Shown here piece by piece: positions 53,624 through 62,160 of a DNA stretch of 64,000 bases. Location: contig JBLIMV010000012.1 in assembly GCA_047638395.1 (NCBI GenBank), positions 62,001-126,000 on the forward strand, in the 5' to 3' direction. The notes beneath the pieces are model-generated. The model ran no database searches. It was not told the origin of the DNA and was given only the letters and a program-made list of their open reading frames with translations. This stretch comes from CAXBCP01 sp047638395 (lineage in GTDB: Bacteria; Pseudomonadota; Alphaproteobacteria; MPNO01; UBA830). The translations under genes were made by a program, and so were the position numbers. The number at the start of each line of letters is the position of its first letter. Position 1 is the first letter of the stretch.

Positions 53624-54442
53624 TTATTGCGCGTGGCTCCGCTGTGACACGTGCCACGGGATCAGTAGTTTTTCGAGCAGTTCGATAGCGTAGAAAAAAA
53701 TCATGGCGAGGACCGACAGCACGATCAGCACGCCGAATAACAGGGACGTATTCATTTCCCCTGATGCGCTGAGCAGGATGTAGCCGAGCCCTGAATCAGA
53801 CGCGATGTATTCGCCCGTCAGCGCGCCGACGACGGCCAGCGCAGAGGCGACCTTGAGGCCACCGAACATGCTGGGCAGCGCGCCGGGTAAACGAAGTTTC
53901 AGAAAAATGCGGGAAGGCGACGCGCCCATTGAGCGGGCAAGCTGGATTAACGCCGGATCGATCGTCCGCAGACCGACGATGGTGTCGACCACGATGGGGA
54001 AAAAGCAGATCAGGAAGGCGACCGAGATTTTCGTCTCTATGCCGAACCCGAACCAGACGATAAACAGCGGCGCCAGCGCGATCTTCGGGATGCTCTGGGT
54101 GGCGACAAGCGGTGGATATAACAAGCGTTCAACCTGCGGCGAGATCACGATCAGGACCGCGACCGGCACCGCAAAACCCACCGCAAGAAGATACCCGGCC
54201 AGGACCGCCAGGATCGTATCGTAGGAATTCGTGACGATGGTCTCCCAGTGTTCGATGATCGCATAGACGACCGCGAGCGGGCGCGGCAACAGATGGCCGG
54301 GGAATTGAAAGACCAGCACCAGGGCCTCCCACAGGCCAAGGATGATCAGAAGCGAGAGCAGCATCCAGAACGCATCGACATGCCACCCGCGCCGCTTTGC
54401 GGAGAAGAACCCAAATCCCTTTTTCTTTTCCCGTTCCGCCAT
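53624..54442 (-). CDS. ABC transporter permease (SsuC/ThiX type)
   Basis: The 272-residue product has six or so helices and the EAA loop LARSMGASPSRIFLKLRLPGALPSMFGGLKVASALAVVGALTGEY characteristic of the nitrate/sulfonate/pyrimidine importer permeases. LWEALVLVFQFPGHLLPRPLAVVYAIIEHW is the usual start of this group. It belongs with the ATPase and binding protein. Confidence 0.93.
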   Translation of the reverse strand: MAEREKKKGFGFFSAKRRGWHVDAFWMLLSLLIILGLWEALVLVFQFPGHLLPRPLAVVYAIIEHWETIVTNSYDTILAVLAGYLLAVGFAVPVAVLIVISPQVERLLYPPLVATQSIPKIALAPLFIVWFGFGIETKISVAFLICFFPIVVDTIVGLRTIDPALIQLARSMGASPSRIFLKLRLPGALPSMFGGLKVASALAVVGALTGEYIASDSGLGYILLSASGEMNTSLLFGVLIVLSVLAMIFFYAIELLEKLLIPWHVSQRSHAQ

Positions 54443-54452
54443 AACCTTTGAT

Positions 54453-54492
54453 CCCTCGTAAATGCGCTAGTGCCCTCGTAGATACCCTAGTG
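54453..54492. repeat. 20-bp tandem duplication spanning the ATPase stop codon
   Basis: CCCTCGTAAATGCGCTAGTG (54453-54472) is repeated as CCCTCGTAGATACCCTAGTG (54473-54492). On the minus strand the TAG stop of the ATPase lies in the second copy; the permease start codon is ten bases beyond the first. Confidence 0.8.
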
Positions 54493-55311
54493 AATGACGC
54501 CCATTTCCTGAAAAAGCAGCCTGACGCGATGAACGATTGCCCCGAATTCCGGCGTATCGCGGATATTCACATCACGGGGCCGTACCAGATCGACATCGAT
54601 GATTTCCCGTACCCTGCCGGGGCGGGCAGACATCACAACAATCCGGTCGGACAAAAACACGGCTTCGCTGATGCTGTGGGTGACAAACAGAACCGTCTTC
54701 CGCGATTCCTGCCACATTGCCAGCAGATCGGCCTGCATCTGTTCGCGGGTGAGCGCATCAAGCGCGCCGAACGGCTCATCCATCAGCAGCATTGGCGGAT
54801 CAAGCAGCAATGCCCGACACAGCGCGACGCGCTGGCGCATACCCCCCGACAGCTCGAACGGCCGTTTGTCCTCGAACCCGTCAAGCCCGACGGAGCTCAG
54901 CAGTTCGCGTGCCCGCGCAACATGTTTCCTGGAATCGATGCCCCGCATATCGCATTGCAGCAGCACGTTCCCCAGCACAGTGCGCCAATCAAGCAACAAA
55001 TCGCTCTGAAATGCGAAACCGAGATCGGTATACGGACCGTCGACGGTTTTACCGTCGATGCGCACTTCCCCGATGGTTGTTTCCAGCAGCCCGGCAACAA
55101 GTGACAAAAGGGTGCTCTTGCCACAACCGCTGGGGCCGAGAATGGACAGAAACTCGCCACGGCCGATTTGCAGATCGGTGCCTTCCAGCGCCACAATCTG
55201 CTCGCCATCCTGGCCGGTGAAGGTTTTTCCAACGCCGTCGACCTCGATCAGCGCATCTGCGGATTCTTCAGGCGAAAGAGTACTGGTCTGAAGGACGTCT
55301 TCGGGCATCAC
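54487..55311 (-). CDS. ABC transporter ATP-binding protein (SsuB/ThiZ type)
   Basis: The 274-residue product has Walker A GPSGCGKSTLLSLVAGL, Q-loop FAFQSDLLLDWRTVLGN, signature LSGGMRQRVALCRALLL, Walker B MLLMDEPFGALD and H-loop VTHSISEAVFLSDR. The sequence type matches nitrate/sulfonate/pyrimidine importers. It is the first gene of the four-gene operon ATPase-permease-binding protein-cupin. Divergent from the cupin gene at 55559 by about 250 bp. Confidence 0.94.
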   Translation of the reverse strand: MMPEDVLQTSTLSPEESADALIEVDGVGKTFTGQDGEQIVALEGTDLQIGRGEFLSILGPSGCGKSTLLSLVAGLLETTIGEVRIDGKTVDGPYTDLGFAFQSDLLLDWRTVLGNVLLQCDMRGIDSRKHVARARELLSSVGLDGFEDKRPFELSGGMRQRVALCRALLLDPPMLLMDEPFGALDALTREQMQADLLAMWQESRKTVLFVTHSISEAVFLSDRIVVMSARPGRVREIIDVDLVRPRDVNIRDTPEFGAIVHRVRLLFQEMGVIH

Positions 55312-55558
55312 ATCTCACCTGCTTCGAAAAAGGCTGGCCTTATTTGTATTGGCGTATTTCGTTCGTTTCCTAACGATAATTGGGTCATAGAAAATTACAG
55401 ACGTCAAATCGGCGCCCCGCGCCGGCGCGACGTGCCGGACGCGCGGCAAACGAACACGTTCCCCTCATCGAATATCGCGACAGAGGATAGTTGCAAGCCA
55501 TCTGACGCTATGCGACCGTCACATCAACCGCTGCACATTGAGAATATCAGGAGATTCT

Positions 55559-56107
55559 ATGATGGACCGGGTTCAGCACACCATTTCGCCCGAACTTAAA
55601 CATGTATCGATCGAGGAACTCGCAGACGGACGGGTCGTTCGTTACAGCGAGTTGGAACCCGACTGGGATGCCTTTGCAGATTCCCAGATCGAAGGCAGGC
55701 GGCGCGGCCAATTTCGTCTGATCGGCGCGGGCGGATCCGGCAAGCCCGACCCCAATGCCTTACCGGCGGGCGGCTTCACATTATCGATCATGATTTTGCC
55801 GCCGGGCCAGGGCGGCTCCGCCCATACGCATGAGGTAGAAGAGGCATTTTTCGTCCTGGAGGGTGAGCTCACCGTCTTTTTTCAGGACCAAGCCGGTAAT
55901 CAGGCAGCCACCAAACTTGGTAAATACGACGCCGTTTCCTGCCCGGCCGGCATACCGCATGGTTTTATGAACGAAGGCAGCGAGAACGTCCTGATGCAGA
56001 CGATGATCGGTACCGGCAAACCCGGGCCGATCGGCTTCATCGACGACGTCATCTACAACGAAGAAATCGACCGGCTGGCATCCCGAAGCGGTGCCGAGGC
56101 TAAATAA
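55559..56107 (+). CDS. Cupin-domain protein, paralogue of the one in the ABC operon
   Basis: The 182-residue product shows metal motif AHTHEVEEAFFVLEGELTVFFQDQAGN and second motif GKYDAVSCPAGIPHGFMNEGS, closely matching the cupin at 52023 (also PDWDAFADSQIEGRRRGQFRLIG against PDWAAFSDALIDGYRRAQHRFIG). AGGAG lies 6 bases upstream of ATG 55559. It stands alone, divergent from the ABC operon, and probably shares its regulation. Role unknown; possibly small-molecule dioxygenase, isomerase or ligand sensor. Confidence 0.87.
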   Translation: MMDRVQHTISPELKHVSIEELADGRVVRYSELEPDWDAFADSQIEGRRRGQFRLIGAGGSGKPDPNALPAGGFTLSIMILPPGQGGSAHTHEVEEAFFVLEGELTVFFQDQAGNQAATKLGKYDAVSCPAGIPHGFMNEGSENVLMQTMIGTGKPGPIGFIDDVIYNEEIDRLASRSGAEAK

Positions 56108-56244
56108 CGCTTCGGCGAACGGCCGACTATGTCATATGAAAAATTGGTGGGCCCGGAGGGCAACAATCTTAACCTGCTGTTTCGGCCGAAACGGGCGAAA
56201 CCCGGGCGAGCGCCAGAAATATGGTGAAACACACCATAGATGGG

Positions 56245-56625
56245 CTAGGGCGGCGCGCTGTTGACGGGTTGTTTTTTGGCTGCGGCAGCGTCCGGAGCGC
56301 CATCTTGTCCGGCGGCCATTTCATCAATCACCGTCCTGTCGGACAGCGGCACACCGGTGCGGTAGGCGGCGCGCCCGATCATATGGGCGGCGACCGGCGC
56401 GGTCAGGAACAGAAAGACAATCGCCGCGACACACAACCCAACGGTGCCAGTATCGCCGAAGTGTAGCGCCGCAGCCGCAAGGATGAGGCCGCAGCCGAGG
56501 GTCCCGGCCTTGGTCGATGCGTGCATCCGGGTAAGGACGTCGGGCAGGCGAAGCACCCCAAGCGCGGCGGCAAAGGCGAAAAACCCGCCGGCAATAATGA
56601 AGAATGATGTCACGATTTCGCTCAT
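56245..56625 (-). CDS. mrpG: Mrp-type cation/proton antiporter subunit G
   Basis: MrpG/MnhG, 126 residues with three helices: FFIIAGGFFAFAAALGVLRLPDVLTRMHASTKAGTLGCGLILAAAALHF. This LPDxxTRMHAxTKAxTLG stretch is the family signature. It is the last gene of the seven-gene operon and overlaps mrpF by 4 bp. The tail is Pro/Ala-rich and cytoplasmic. Confidence 0.93.
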   Translation of the reverse strand: MSEIVTSFFIIAGGFFAFAAALGVLRLPDVLTRMHASTKAGTLGCGLILAAAALHFGDTGTVGLCVAAIVFLFLTAPVAAHMIGRAAYRTGVPLSDRTVIDEMAAGQDGAPDAAAAKKQPVNSAPP

Positions 56626-56942
56626 TTTCCAGACCTCCCCGTCTTTTGGAGCGGCCGTTCTTGCGCGCGGCGCTCCGCGAACCGTGCAAAGGCCACGGTC
56701 GCGAGAAAAGCGACAAGGGCAAGGGAGATCGCAACGTCGACAAACGCCGCATGGTCGGCCGAGATCGCGAACAGCGCACAGAAGGCGACTGCCAGCATCG
56801 TGATCAGATCCAGTGCAACGACACGGTCGGGAAGGCTCTTGCCGAGAACCAGCCGGACAAAGGCGAGCGCCATCGCGGCAGTGATCGACAGGAAACCGAA
56901 CCGGATGGCGAGATCGAGGACGTAGCCTTCTTCGAACATCAT
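56622..56942 (-). CDS. mrpF: Mrp-type cation/proton antiporter subunit F
   Basis: MrpF/MnhF, 106 residues with three helices: ALAFVRLVLGKSLPDRVVALDLITMLAVAFCALFAI, which includes the conserved GPxxxDRVVALD-type segment. Overlaps mrpE upstream and mrpG downstream by 4 bp each. Confidence 0.93.
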   Translation of the reverse strand: MMFEEGYVLDLAIRFGFLSITAAMALAFVRLVLGKSLPDRVVALDLITMLAVAFCALFAISADHAAFVDVAISLALVAFLATVAFARFAERRAQERPLQKTGRSGK

Positions 56943-57412
56943 CGCATTGCCTCCAGCACCTTACGCTCCATACCTTCTTTAAGCTCGCGCCTCACCTCGT
57001 CCGGATCCTCAACGAACATCGCGTGGACATACAGGGTGCGGCGGTCAGGTGAGACATCGAGGCTGAGCGTCCCCGGGGTCAGCGAGATCAGGCTCGCAAC
57101 GGTGAGAATCTCGGCGTCGGTCTTTGCGTCGAGCGGCATGGCGATGATTCCGGGACGGCTCAGATGGGTCGGAGTCACGACATCCCAAACAACCCGCAGA
57201 CTGGAGACGATTAATTCGTAGACGAACAACATCGCGAGCCGAAGCACCCGCCAGACACGCTCGAAATAGGTGGTCTCACCGAAAAGCGGCCGCGCCACCC
57301 AGATTGCGACATAGCCGATGATAAAACCAAGCAGCAACCCGCCAAGCGAGAAAGTACCCATCAGGGCAGCCCAGCCAAAGGCAAGTGCGGTGTTAAGAAC
57401 GAGTAACTTCAT
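56939..57412 (-). CDS. mrpE: Mrp-type cation/proton antiporter subunit E
   Basis: MrpE/MnhE, 157 residues: two N-terminal helices (LGGLLLGFIIGYVAIWVARPLF), then FVYELIVSSLRVVWDVVTP and a soluble C-terminal domain with SLISLTPGTLSLDVSPDRRTLYVHAM, the family signature. It overlaps mrpD and mrpF. Confidence 0.94.
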   Translation of the reverse strand: MKLLVLNTALAFGWAALMGTFSLGGLLLGFIIGYVAIWVARPLFGETTYFERVWRVLRLAMLFVYELIVSSLRVVWDVVTPTHLSRPGIIAMPLDAKTDAEILTVASLISLTPGTLSLDVSPDRRTLYVHAMFVEDPDEVRRELKEGMERKVLEAMR

Positions 57413-58911
57413 GAGGCGGCTCCGGTGACGGCGCGAACATAAGCGGTCGGGTCCATCAATTGCGCGGCGGCGCGTTCGGCGAAGGCGATGAACGGGTCGG
57501 GAAAGAATCCGATGGTCACTGTCATCGCCGCCAGCGCTGCTACCGGCAGCAACAGGGCCGCACGGGTGCGTCCATCGAGCTGAGCCAACGCCGGCTCAAT
57601 GCCGTCTGGGTGCGGTTTCCAGAACGCCTCGGTCCAGATCTTGGTCATCGAATAGACGGTGAGCAGGCCGACGATCAATGCGGTGGCGGCGATCACGTAT
57701 GCGCCAATGTCTAGGCTGGCTTTGATCAGCAGGAACTTGGCCCAGAAGCCGGATAGCGGCGGAAACCCGGCGAGTGAGAATGCGGGTATCAGGAACAGGA
57801 CCGCGAGCAGCGGACTTGCGCGATACAGCCCGCCGATCTGTGAAAGTTCGAACGAGCCGGTCAGGCGCTTTACGACCCCGGCAACGAGAAAGAGATTCGC
57901 TTTCACAATAATATGGTGAACCAGGTAGAAGACCGCGCCGACCATTGCCAATGGCGTGTAAAGCGCCAACCCCATCATCATGTAGCCAATCTGGCTGACG
58001 ATATGAAACGACAGGATCTTGCGGATATCCGACTGTGCTGCCGCGCCAAGCACGCCCGTCACCATGGTCAGCCCGGCAACAACCAGAAGCAGGCCGTGCG
58101 TGTAGGCGGTATCATGCGTAAAGACCAGCGTGAACATCCGCATCATTGCGTACACGCCGACCTTGGTCAGCAGGCCTGCAAATACCGCAGAGATCGCCAC
58201 TGGTGGCGTATGATAGGAAGCGGGCAGCCAGAAGAAGAGCGGGAATACCGCCGACTTGATACCGAACGCCACCATGAACAGCACCGCCACCACCGTCAGC
58301 AGGCCCTTGTTTTCGACGTCGCGCACCGCGACATGCAGATCGGCGAGATTGAGCGTACCGGTCATACCGTAGAGCAGACCGATCCCGGACAGGAAGACCA
58401 CGGTGGAGACCAGGTTCAGCGCCACGTATTTCACCGCACCGTCTATCTGTGCCCTGTCACCGCCCAGCGCCAGCAGACCGAACGAGGAGATCAGCATGAC
58501 CTCAAACCAGACGTACAGGTTGAACAGATCACCGGTCAGGAAGGCGCCGCACACACCTGCCAGCAACACCTGGAATAGCGCATGGTATCCGAACTTCTCC
58601 CGGCGACGATCGATATCAACCAGCGCATAGACCGCCACTGCGAGCCCCGTGATCGCGGTGATCACCACCATCACCGCACTAAGCAGATCTGCGACCAGCG
58701 TAATGCCGAACGGCGCGGGCCAGCCACCCATCTGTCCGGCGACGACGCCCTGCGCCCACACCTGCACCATCAAGGCCGCCGACACTGCGAGTAAGAGCCC
58801 GCAACCAACCACGCTGATCCAGCGACCGGCGGCGCCGCGATGACGCATCGCAAAGGCAAGAACGGCGGTGACGAACGGTAACGCAATCGGCAGGAACAGA
58901 TACCAGCTCAT
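57409..58911 (-). CDS. mrpD: Mrp-type cation/proton antiporter subunit D
   Basis: MrpD/MnhD, 500 residues and about 14 helices, homologous to NuoM/NuoN of complex I. KSAVFPLFFWLPASYHTPPVAISAVFAGLLTKVGVYAMMRMF carries the conserved lysine-containing proton path, and QVLLAGVCGAFLTGDLFNLYVWFEVMLISSFGLLALGG the conserved Glu. Overlaps mrpC and mrpE. Confidence 0.95.
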   Translation of the reverse strand: MSWYLFLPIALPFVTAVLAFAMRHRGAAGRWISVVGCGLLLAVSAALMVQVWAQGVVAGQMGGWPAPFGITLVADLLSAVMVVITAITGLAVAVYALVDIDRRREKFGYHALFQVLLAGVCGAFLTGDLFNLYVWFEVMLISSFGLLALGGDRAQIDGAVKYVALNLVSTVVFLSGIGLLYGMTGTLNLADLHVAVRDVENKGLLTVVAVLFMVAFGIKSAVFPLFFWLPASYHTPPVAISAVFAGLLTKVGVYAMMRMFTLVFTHDTAYTHGLLLVVAGLTMVTGVLGAAAQSDIRKILSFHIVSQIGYMMMGLALYTPLAMVGAVFYLVHHIIVKANLFLVAGVVKRLTGSFELSQIGGLYRASPLLAVLFLIPAFSLAGFPPLSGFWAKFLLIKASLDIGAYVIAATALIVGLLTVYSMTKIWTEAFWKPHPDGIEPALAQLDGRTRAALLLPVAALAAMTVTIGFFPDPFIAFAERAAAQLMDPTAYVRAVTGAAS

Positions 58912-59300
58912 GGTTTTCTATCTACCTCAGCGGTGCGATTGGCTGCTCCAGGTACCGGTTCCGCATCGCGCATCTCGTCGCTGTTCAGCGTGCCGAGCGT
59001 GCGGTACGCCCGCAGGATCAGCGCCAACGCGAAGGCAAGCAGGCCGAACCCGATGACGATCGCGGTCAGAATCAGCGCCTGTGGCAGGGCATTGGCGACA
59101 ATTTCGGCCGGTGCAGCAAGGCCGTCGGGAACCAGCGGCGGATTGGCGCGCACCAGCCTCCCCGACGCGAAGATGGTCAGATTCGCCGCATTGCTCAGCA
59201 GCACCAACCCGAACACGAACCGAAGCAGATTGCGTCCAAGCATCAGGTAGACGCTTGCCGAGACAAGAATTCCAACGAGCAGGGCGAGCACTACTTCCAT
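58908..59300 (-). CDS. mrpC: Mrp-type cation/proton antiporter subunit C
   Basis: MrpC/MnhC, 130 residues, NuoK-like with three helices: LLVGILVSASVYLMLGRNLLRFVFGLVLLSNAANLTIFASG, and PQALILTAIVIGFGLLAFALALI. ATG 59300 is chosen because it starts right at the first helix and two bases after mrpB; the longer frame overlaps mrpB wholly. Confidence 0.93.
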   Translation of the reverse strand: MEVVLALLVGILVSASVYLMLGRNLLRFVFGLVLLSNAANLTIFASGRLVRANPPLVPDGLAAPAEIVANALPQALILTAIVIGFGLLAFALALILRAYRTLGTLNSDEMRDAEPVPGAANRTAEVDRKP

Positions 59301-59302
59301 GC

Positions 59303-59722
59303 TCAGTCCTCCTCTTCCAGCGCCAGGACCAGTGTCATCACGGCACCCACGACGACCAGATACACGCCGATATCGAATAACAGCACTGTGCCGACAGGAA
59401 AGCCTTTCGACCCGTCCGTGGCGCCGATAAACCACCACTGGCCGGAAAATGCCGGATCGCCGAACAACGCGGAAGCAAGCCCGGCAAACAGCGCGATGGC
59501 CAGACCTGCCATCGCAATCGTGCGCGGATCCTTGCGCAGCGCCCGCCGTGCACCTTCGGTACCATGCGAGATCGCATACAGCGCAAAGCCGATCGCGGCG
59601 ATCAACCCGCCGATAAAACCGCCACCCGGCTCGTTATGCCCACGGAGCAGCATGTACACGGAGAACAGCAGCATCAGCGAAACAAGGAACCGCGTGGCGG
59701 TATTCAAAATCAGGGAGTTCAT
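59303..59722 (-). CDS. mrpB: Mrp-type cation/proton antiporter subunit B
   Basis: MrpB/MnhB, 139 residues with four helices: TRFLVSLMLLFSVYMLLRGHNEPGGGFIGGLIAAIGFALYAIS, where GHNxPGGGFIGGL is the family signature, and GTVLLFDIGVYLVVVGAVMTLVLAL. Overlaps mrpA by 4 bp. Confidence 0.94.
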   Translation of the reverse strand: MNSLILNTATRFLVSLMLLFSVYMLLRGHNEPGGGFIGGLIAAIGFALYAISHGTEGARRALRKDPRTIAMAGLAIALFAGLASALFGDPAFSGQWWFIGATDGSKGFPVGTVLLFDIGVYLVVVGAVMTLVLALEEED

Positions 59723-62019
59723 GACGCATCCTTGTCCGACGGCCGGCGGATCAGCGCGTAGGCGGCAAGCGCCGCCACGGCAACCACGGCAACCTCGCCG
59801 AAGGTATCAAGCGCACGGAAATCGACCAGAATGACGTTGACGATGTTCCGGCCAAACGCCTCGGGCACACTTGCGGTCTCGAAGAAAGCGGTCACCGACC
59901 GATTGATCGGGCCTTCAACCACCGCCAGCAAGGTCAGACTGACCACGCCCCCCACCGAGACCGCGAGTATCGCATCCAACCACCTGCGCGGCCGGAGCGT
60001 CGCGGCCCGGAGACTTGGTAGCCGCAGCATCGTGACCGCCACCAGCACCACGACCAGCGTTTCGACGAGGAGTTGTGTAATGGCAACGTCGGGTGCGGCA
60101 AACATCACAAAAACCAGCGCAACGCCGACACCGACGACACCCAGCGCGCAGACCGCCGCCAGACGCGAACGGTTGACGGTTGTCATCACAGCACCGGCGG
60201 CGATCAGTGCCGCCACTGCCCATTCCCGAAAAAACAGATCGGGCCAGGCCTGCGGCAGCCGAATTGCGTCTGCGACAATCAGCGTTACACCCACCGCAAG
60301 CGCGAGAGTGGCGTAGACGATAAATATGTAGTGCCTCAGAACACCGCCCTGGAGGACACGCGTCTGCATCGCCGCGACCGCCTTCAGACCGTCAAGACCA
60401 CGGTCCCAAAGACGGTCCGCGGTGGTCGGCAGGCGCGCTTCGGCAACGATCAACAATGACCGCAACCGGCCATGGAATGCATAGATCGTGATACCCAGAC
60501 CGAAGGTCAGCACACTCAGCAACAAGGGCACGTTGAGGCCGTGCCAAAGGGCGAGCTTGACCGTTTCCGGCTGCCCGAGGACGGCGGTGACCGCGGGCTG
60601 GACGATGCTGCCCGCTATCAGCGACGGTGCGAGCCCGAAAGTCAGACCGAGTGCGGCGAGGACAAGCGGGCCGATCCACATGCGAAGCGGGGCTTCATGC
60701 GGCGTCTTCGGCGTCGGTTTCGGCGCCCCGAAGAACGGCCGCAACGCCACGATGCCGGCGACTGCCACCATCAGCGCATTGGCGAGAATCGCTGCCGTCG
60801 CAACGAGGACGGGTTCCGATGCGATGGCGAGCGCGCCTTCGTATTTGAGCTCCTTGCCGATGAATCCCAGGAACGGGGGGAATCCGGCCATCGACAGGCC
60901 CGCCGCGCCGGCCGCGAGTGCGGTCAATGGCATCGCACGGGACAACCCCCGAAGCTGGGATGCTTCCCGTGTGCCGGTCCCGTGGTCGATGATCCCGACG
61001 ACGAGGAACAGAGATGCCTTGTATAAGGAATGCACAATCAGGAAGGTCATGGCCGCGGCAATCGCGACCGGTGCTTCGGCGCCCAGGAACATGGTCAACG
61101 TGCCGAGCGCCATGACGGTTGTGTAAGCCAATGCGAGTTTGAGGTCGGTCTGCCGCAGCGCGAACACGGAGGCGAGCACCGCGGTCGTCGCGCCGAATAT
61201 GGTCAGCGTCCAGATCCATACGTCGGTACCGCTCAGCACAGGGTGCATCCGGGCCAGCAGATAGATGCCTGCCTTGACCATGGTAGCAGAATGCAGATAG
61301 GCGCTGACGGGTGTCGGCGCCGCCATCGCATTCGGTAGCCAGAAATGGAAGGGAAACTGCGCCGACTTGGTGAACGCACCGGCCAGGATAAGGATCAGGA
61401 TTGGCAGATAGGAATCGTGAACCCGGATCGTATCGCCCATGGCGATGATTTCCGAAAGCTCATAGCTTCCCGCCGCCCCTCCCAGCAGAATCAATCCTGC
61501 CAGCAGAGCCAGCCCACCGCCGCCGGTCACGAACAGAGCCTGCAGCGCGGAACGCCGTGCCTTTGCCGACGTGTGATCAAACCCGATCAGGAGATAGGAA
61601 GAAACTGTCGTCATCTCCCAGAAGACGAACAATGTGATCAGGTTGTCGGCCAGGACGAGTCCCAGCATCGAGAACATGAACAGCAGCAGATAGAGAAAAA
61701 AGCGGCCAAAATGAGGGTGTCCGGCCATATAACTGCTCGAGTAGAGCACCACGATCGCGCCGATACCGGTGATCAGCACACCAAAGATCAGGCTCAGGCC
61801 GTCAAGAAAGAAGGACAACCGAATGCCGAGGCTCGGCACCCACTCATAGGCAAAGCGTATCACCTCACCACCGCCGACCGCCGGCAGGAACGACAACAGG
61901 ATGCCCGCCGCCACTGCCGCCGGCAAAGCCGCCAGCATGCCCCACAGCCGATGCGACGCAGCCTTACTCCGGGCTACTGGCGCGTCGGGGCTATCCGGCG
62001 AGCGTTCGGTAGTGTTCAT
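59719..62019 (-). CDS. mrpA: Mrp-type cation/proton antiporter subunit A
   Basis: MrpA/MnhA, 766 residues, the NuoL-like large subunit: SFFLDGLSLIFGVLITGIGAIVVLYSSSYM, MFSMLGLVLADNLITLFVFWEMTTVSSYLLIGFDH, KSAQFPFHFWLPNAMAAPTPVSAYLHSATMVKAGIYLLARMHPVL. The C-terminal part carries the DUF4040 region (ALVFVMFAAPDVAITQLLVETLVVVLVAVTMLRLP) and the MrpA-specific tail. With B-G it exports Na+ or K+ in exchange for protons. The operon order A-G is standard and all junctions but one overlap. Confidence 0.95.
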   Translation of the reverse strand: MNTTERSPDSPDAPVARSKAASHRLWGMLAALPAAVAAGILLSFLPAVGGGEVIRFAYEWVPSLGIRLSFFLDGLSLIFGVLITGIGAIVVLYSSSYMAGHPHFGRFFLYLLLFMFSMLGLVLADNLITLFVFWEMTTVSSYLLIGFDHTSAKARRSALQALFVTGGGGLALLAGLILLGGAAGSYELSEIIAMGDTIRVHDSYLPILILILAGAFTKSAQFPFHFWLPNAMAAPTPVSAYLHSATMVKAGIYLLARMHPVLSGTDVWIWTLTIFGATTAVLASVFALRQTDLKLALAYTTVMALGTLTMFLGAEAPVAIAAAMTFLIVHSLYKASLFLVVGIIDHGTGTREASQLRGLSRAMPLTALAAGAAGLSMAGFPPFLGFIGKELKYEGALAIASEPVLVATAAILANALMVAVAGIVALRPFFGAPKPTPKTPHEAPLRMWIGPLVLAALGLTFGLAPSLIAGSIVQPAVTAVLGQPETVKLALWHGLNVPLLLSVLTFGLGITIYAFHGRLRSLLIVAEARLPTTADRLWDRGLDGLKAVAAMQTRVLQGGVLRHYIFIVYATLALAVGVTLIVADAIRLPQAWPDLFFREWAVAALIAAGAVMTTVNRSRLAAVCALGVVGVGVALVFVMFAAPDVAITQLLVETLVVVLVAVTMLRLPSLRAATLRPRRWLDAILAVSVGGVVSLTLLAVVEGPINRSVTAFFETASVPEAFGRNIVNVILVDFRALDTFGEVAVVAVAALAAYALIRRPSDKDAS

Positions 62020-62126
62020 TCTGTTCCTGTTTATTGGGCCAGTGCGTTATGCGGAAAAATCGGTCAGGCGACGGCGCGCCCGGTTGACGAGAATTGCGAA
62101 AACCGTCGGCGCTCTAATTTCCGGTT

Positions 62127-62160
62127 CATGGCGCAGGAACGGTCATGGCGCTGGAACGGT
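62127..62160. repeat. 17-bp tandem duplication at the end of the Usp gene
   Basis: CATGGCGCAGGAACGGT (62127-62143) and CATGGCGCTGGAACGGT (62144-62160) are two adjacent copies. On the minus strand the TGA stop of the Usp gene lies at their junction. Confidence 0.8.
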
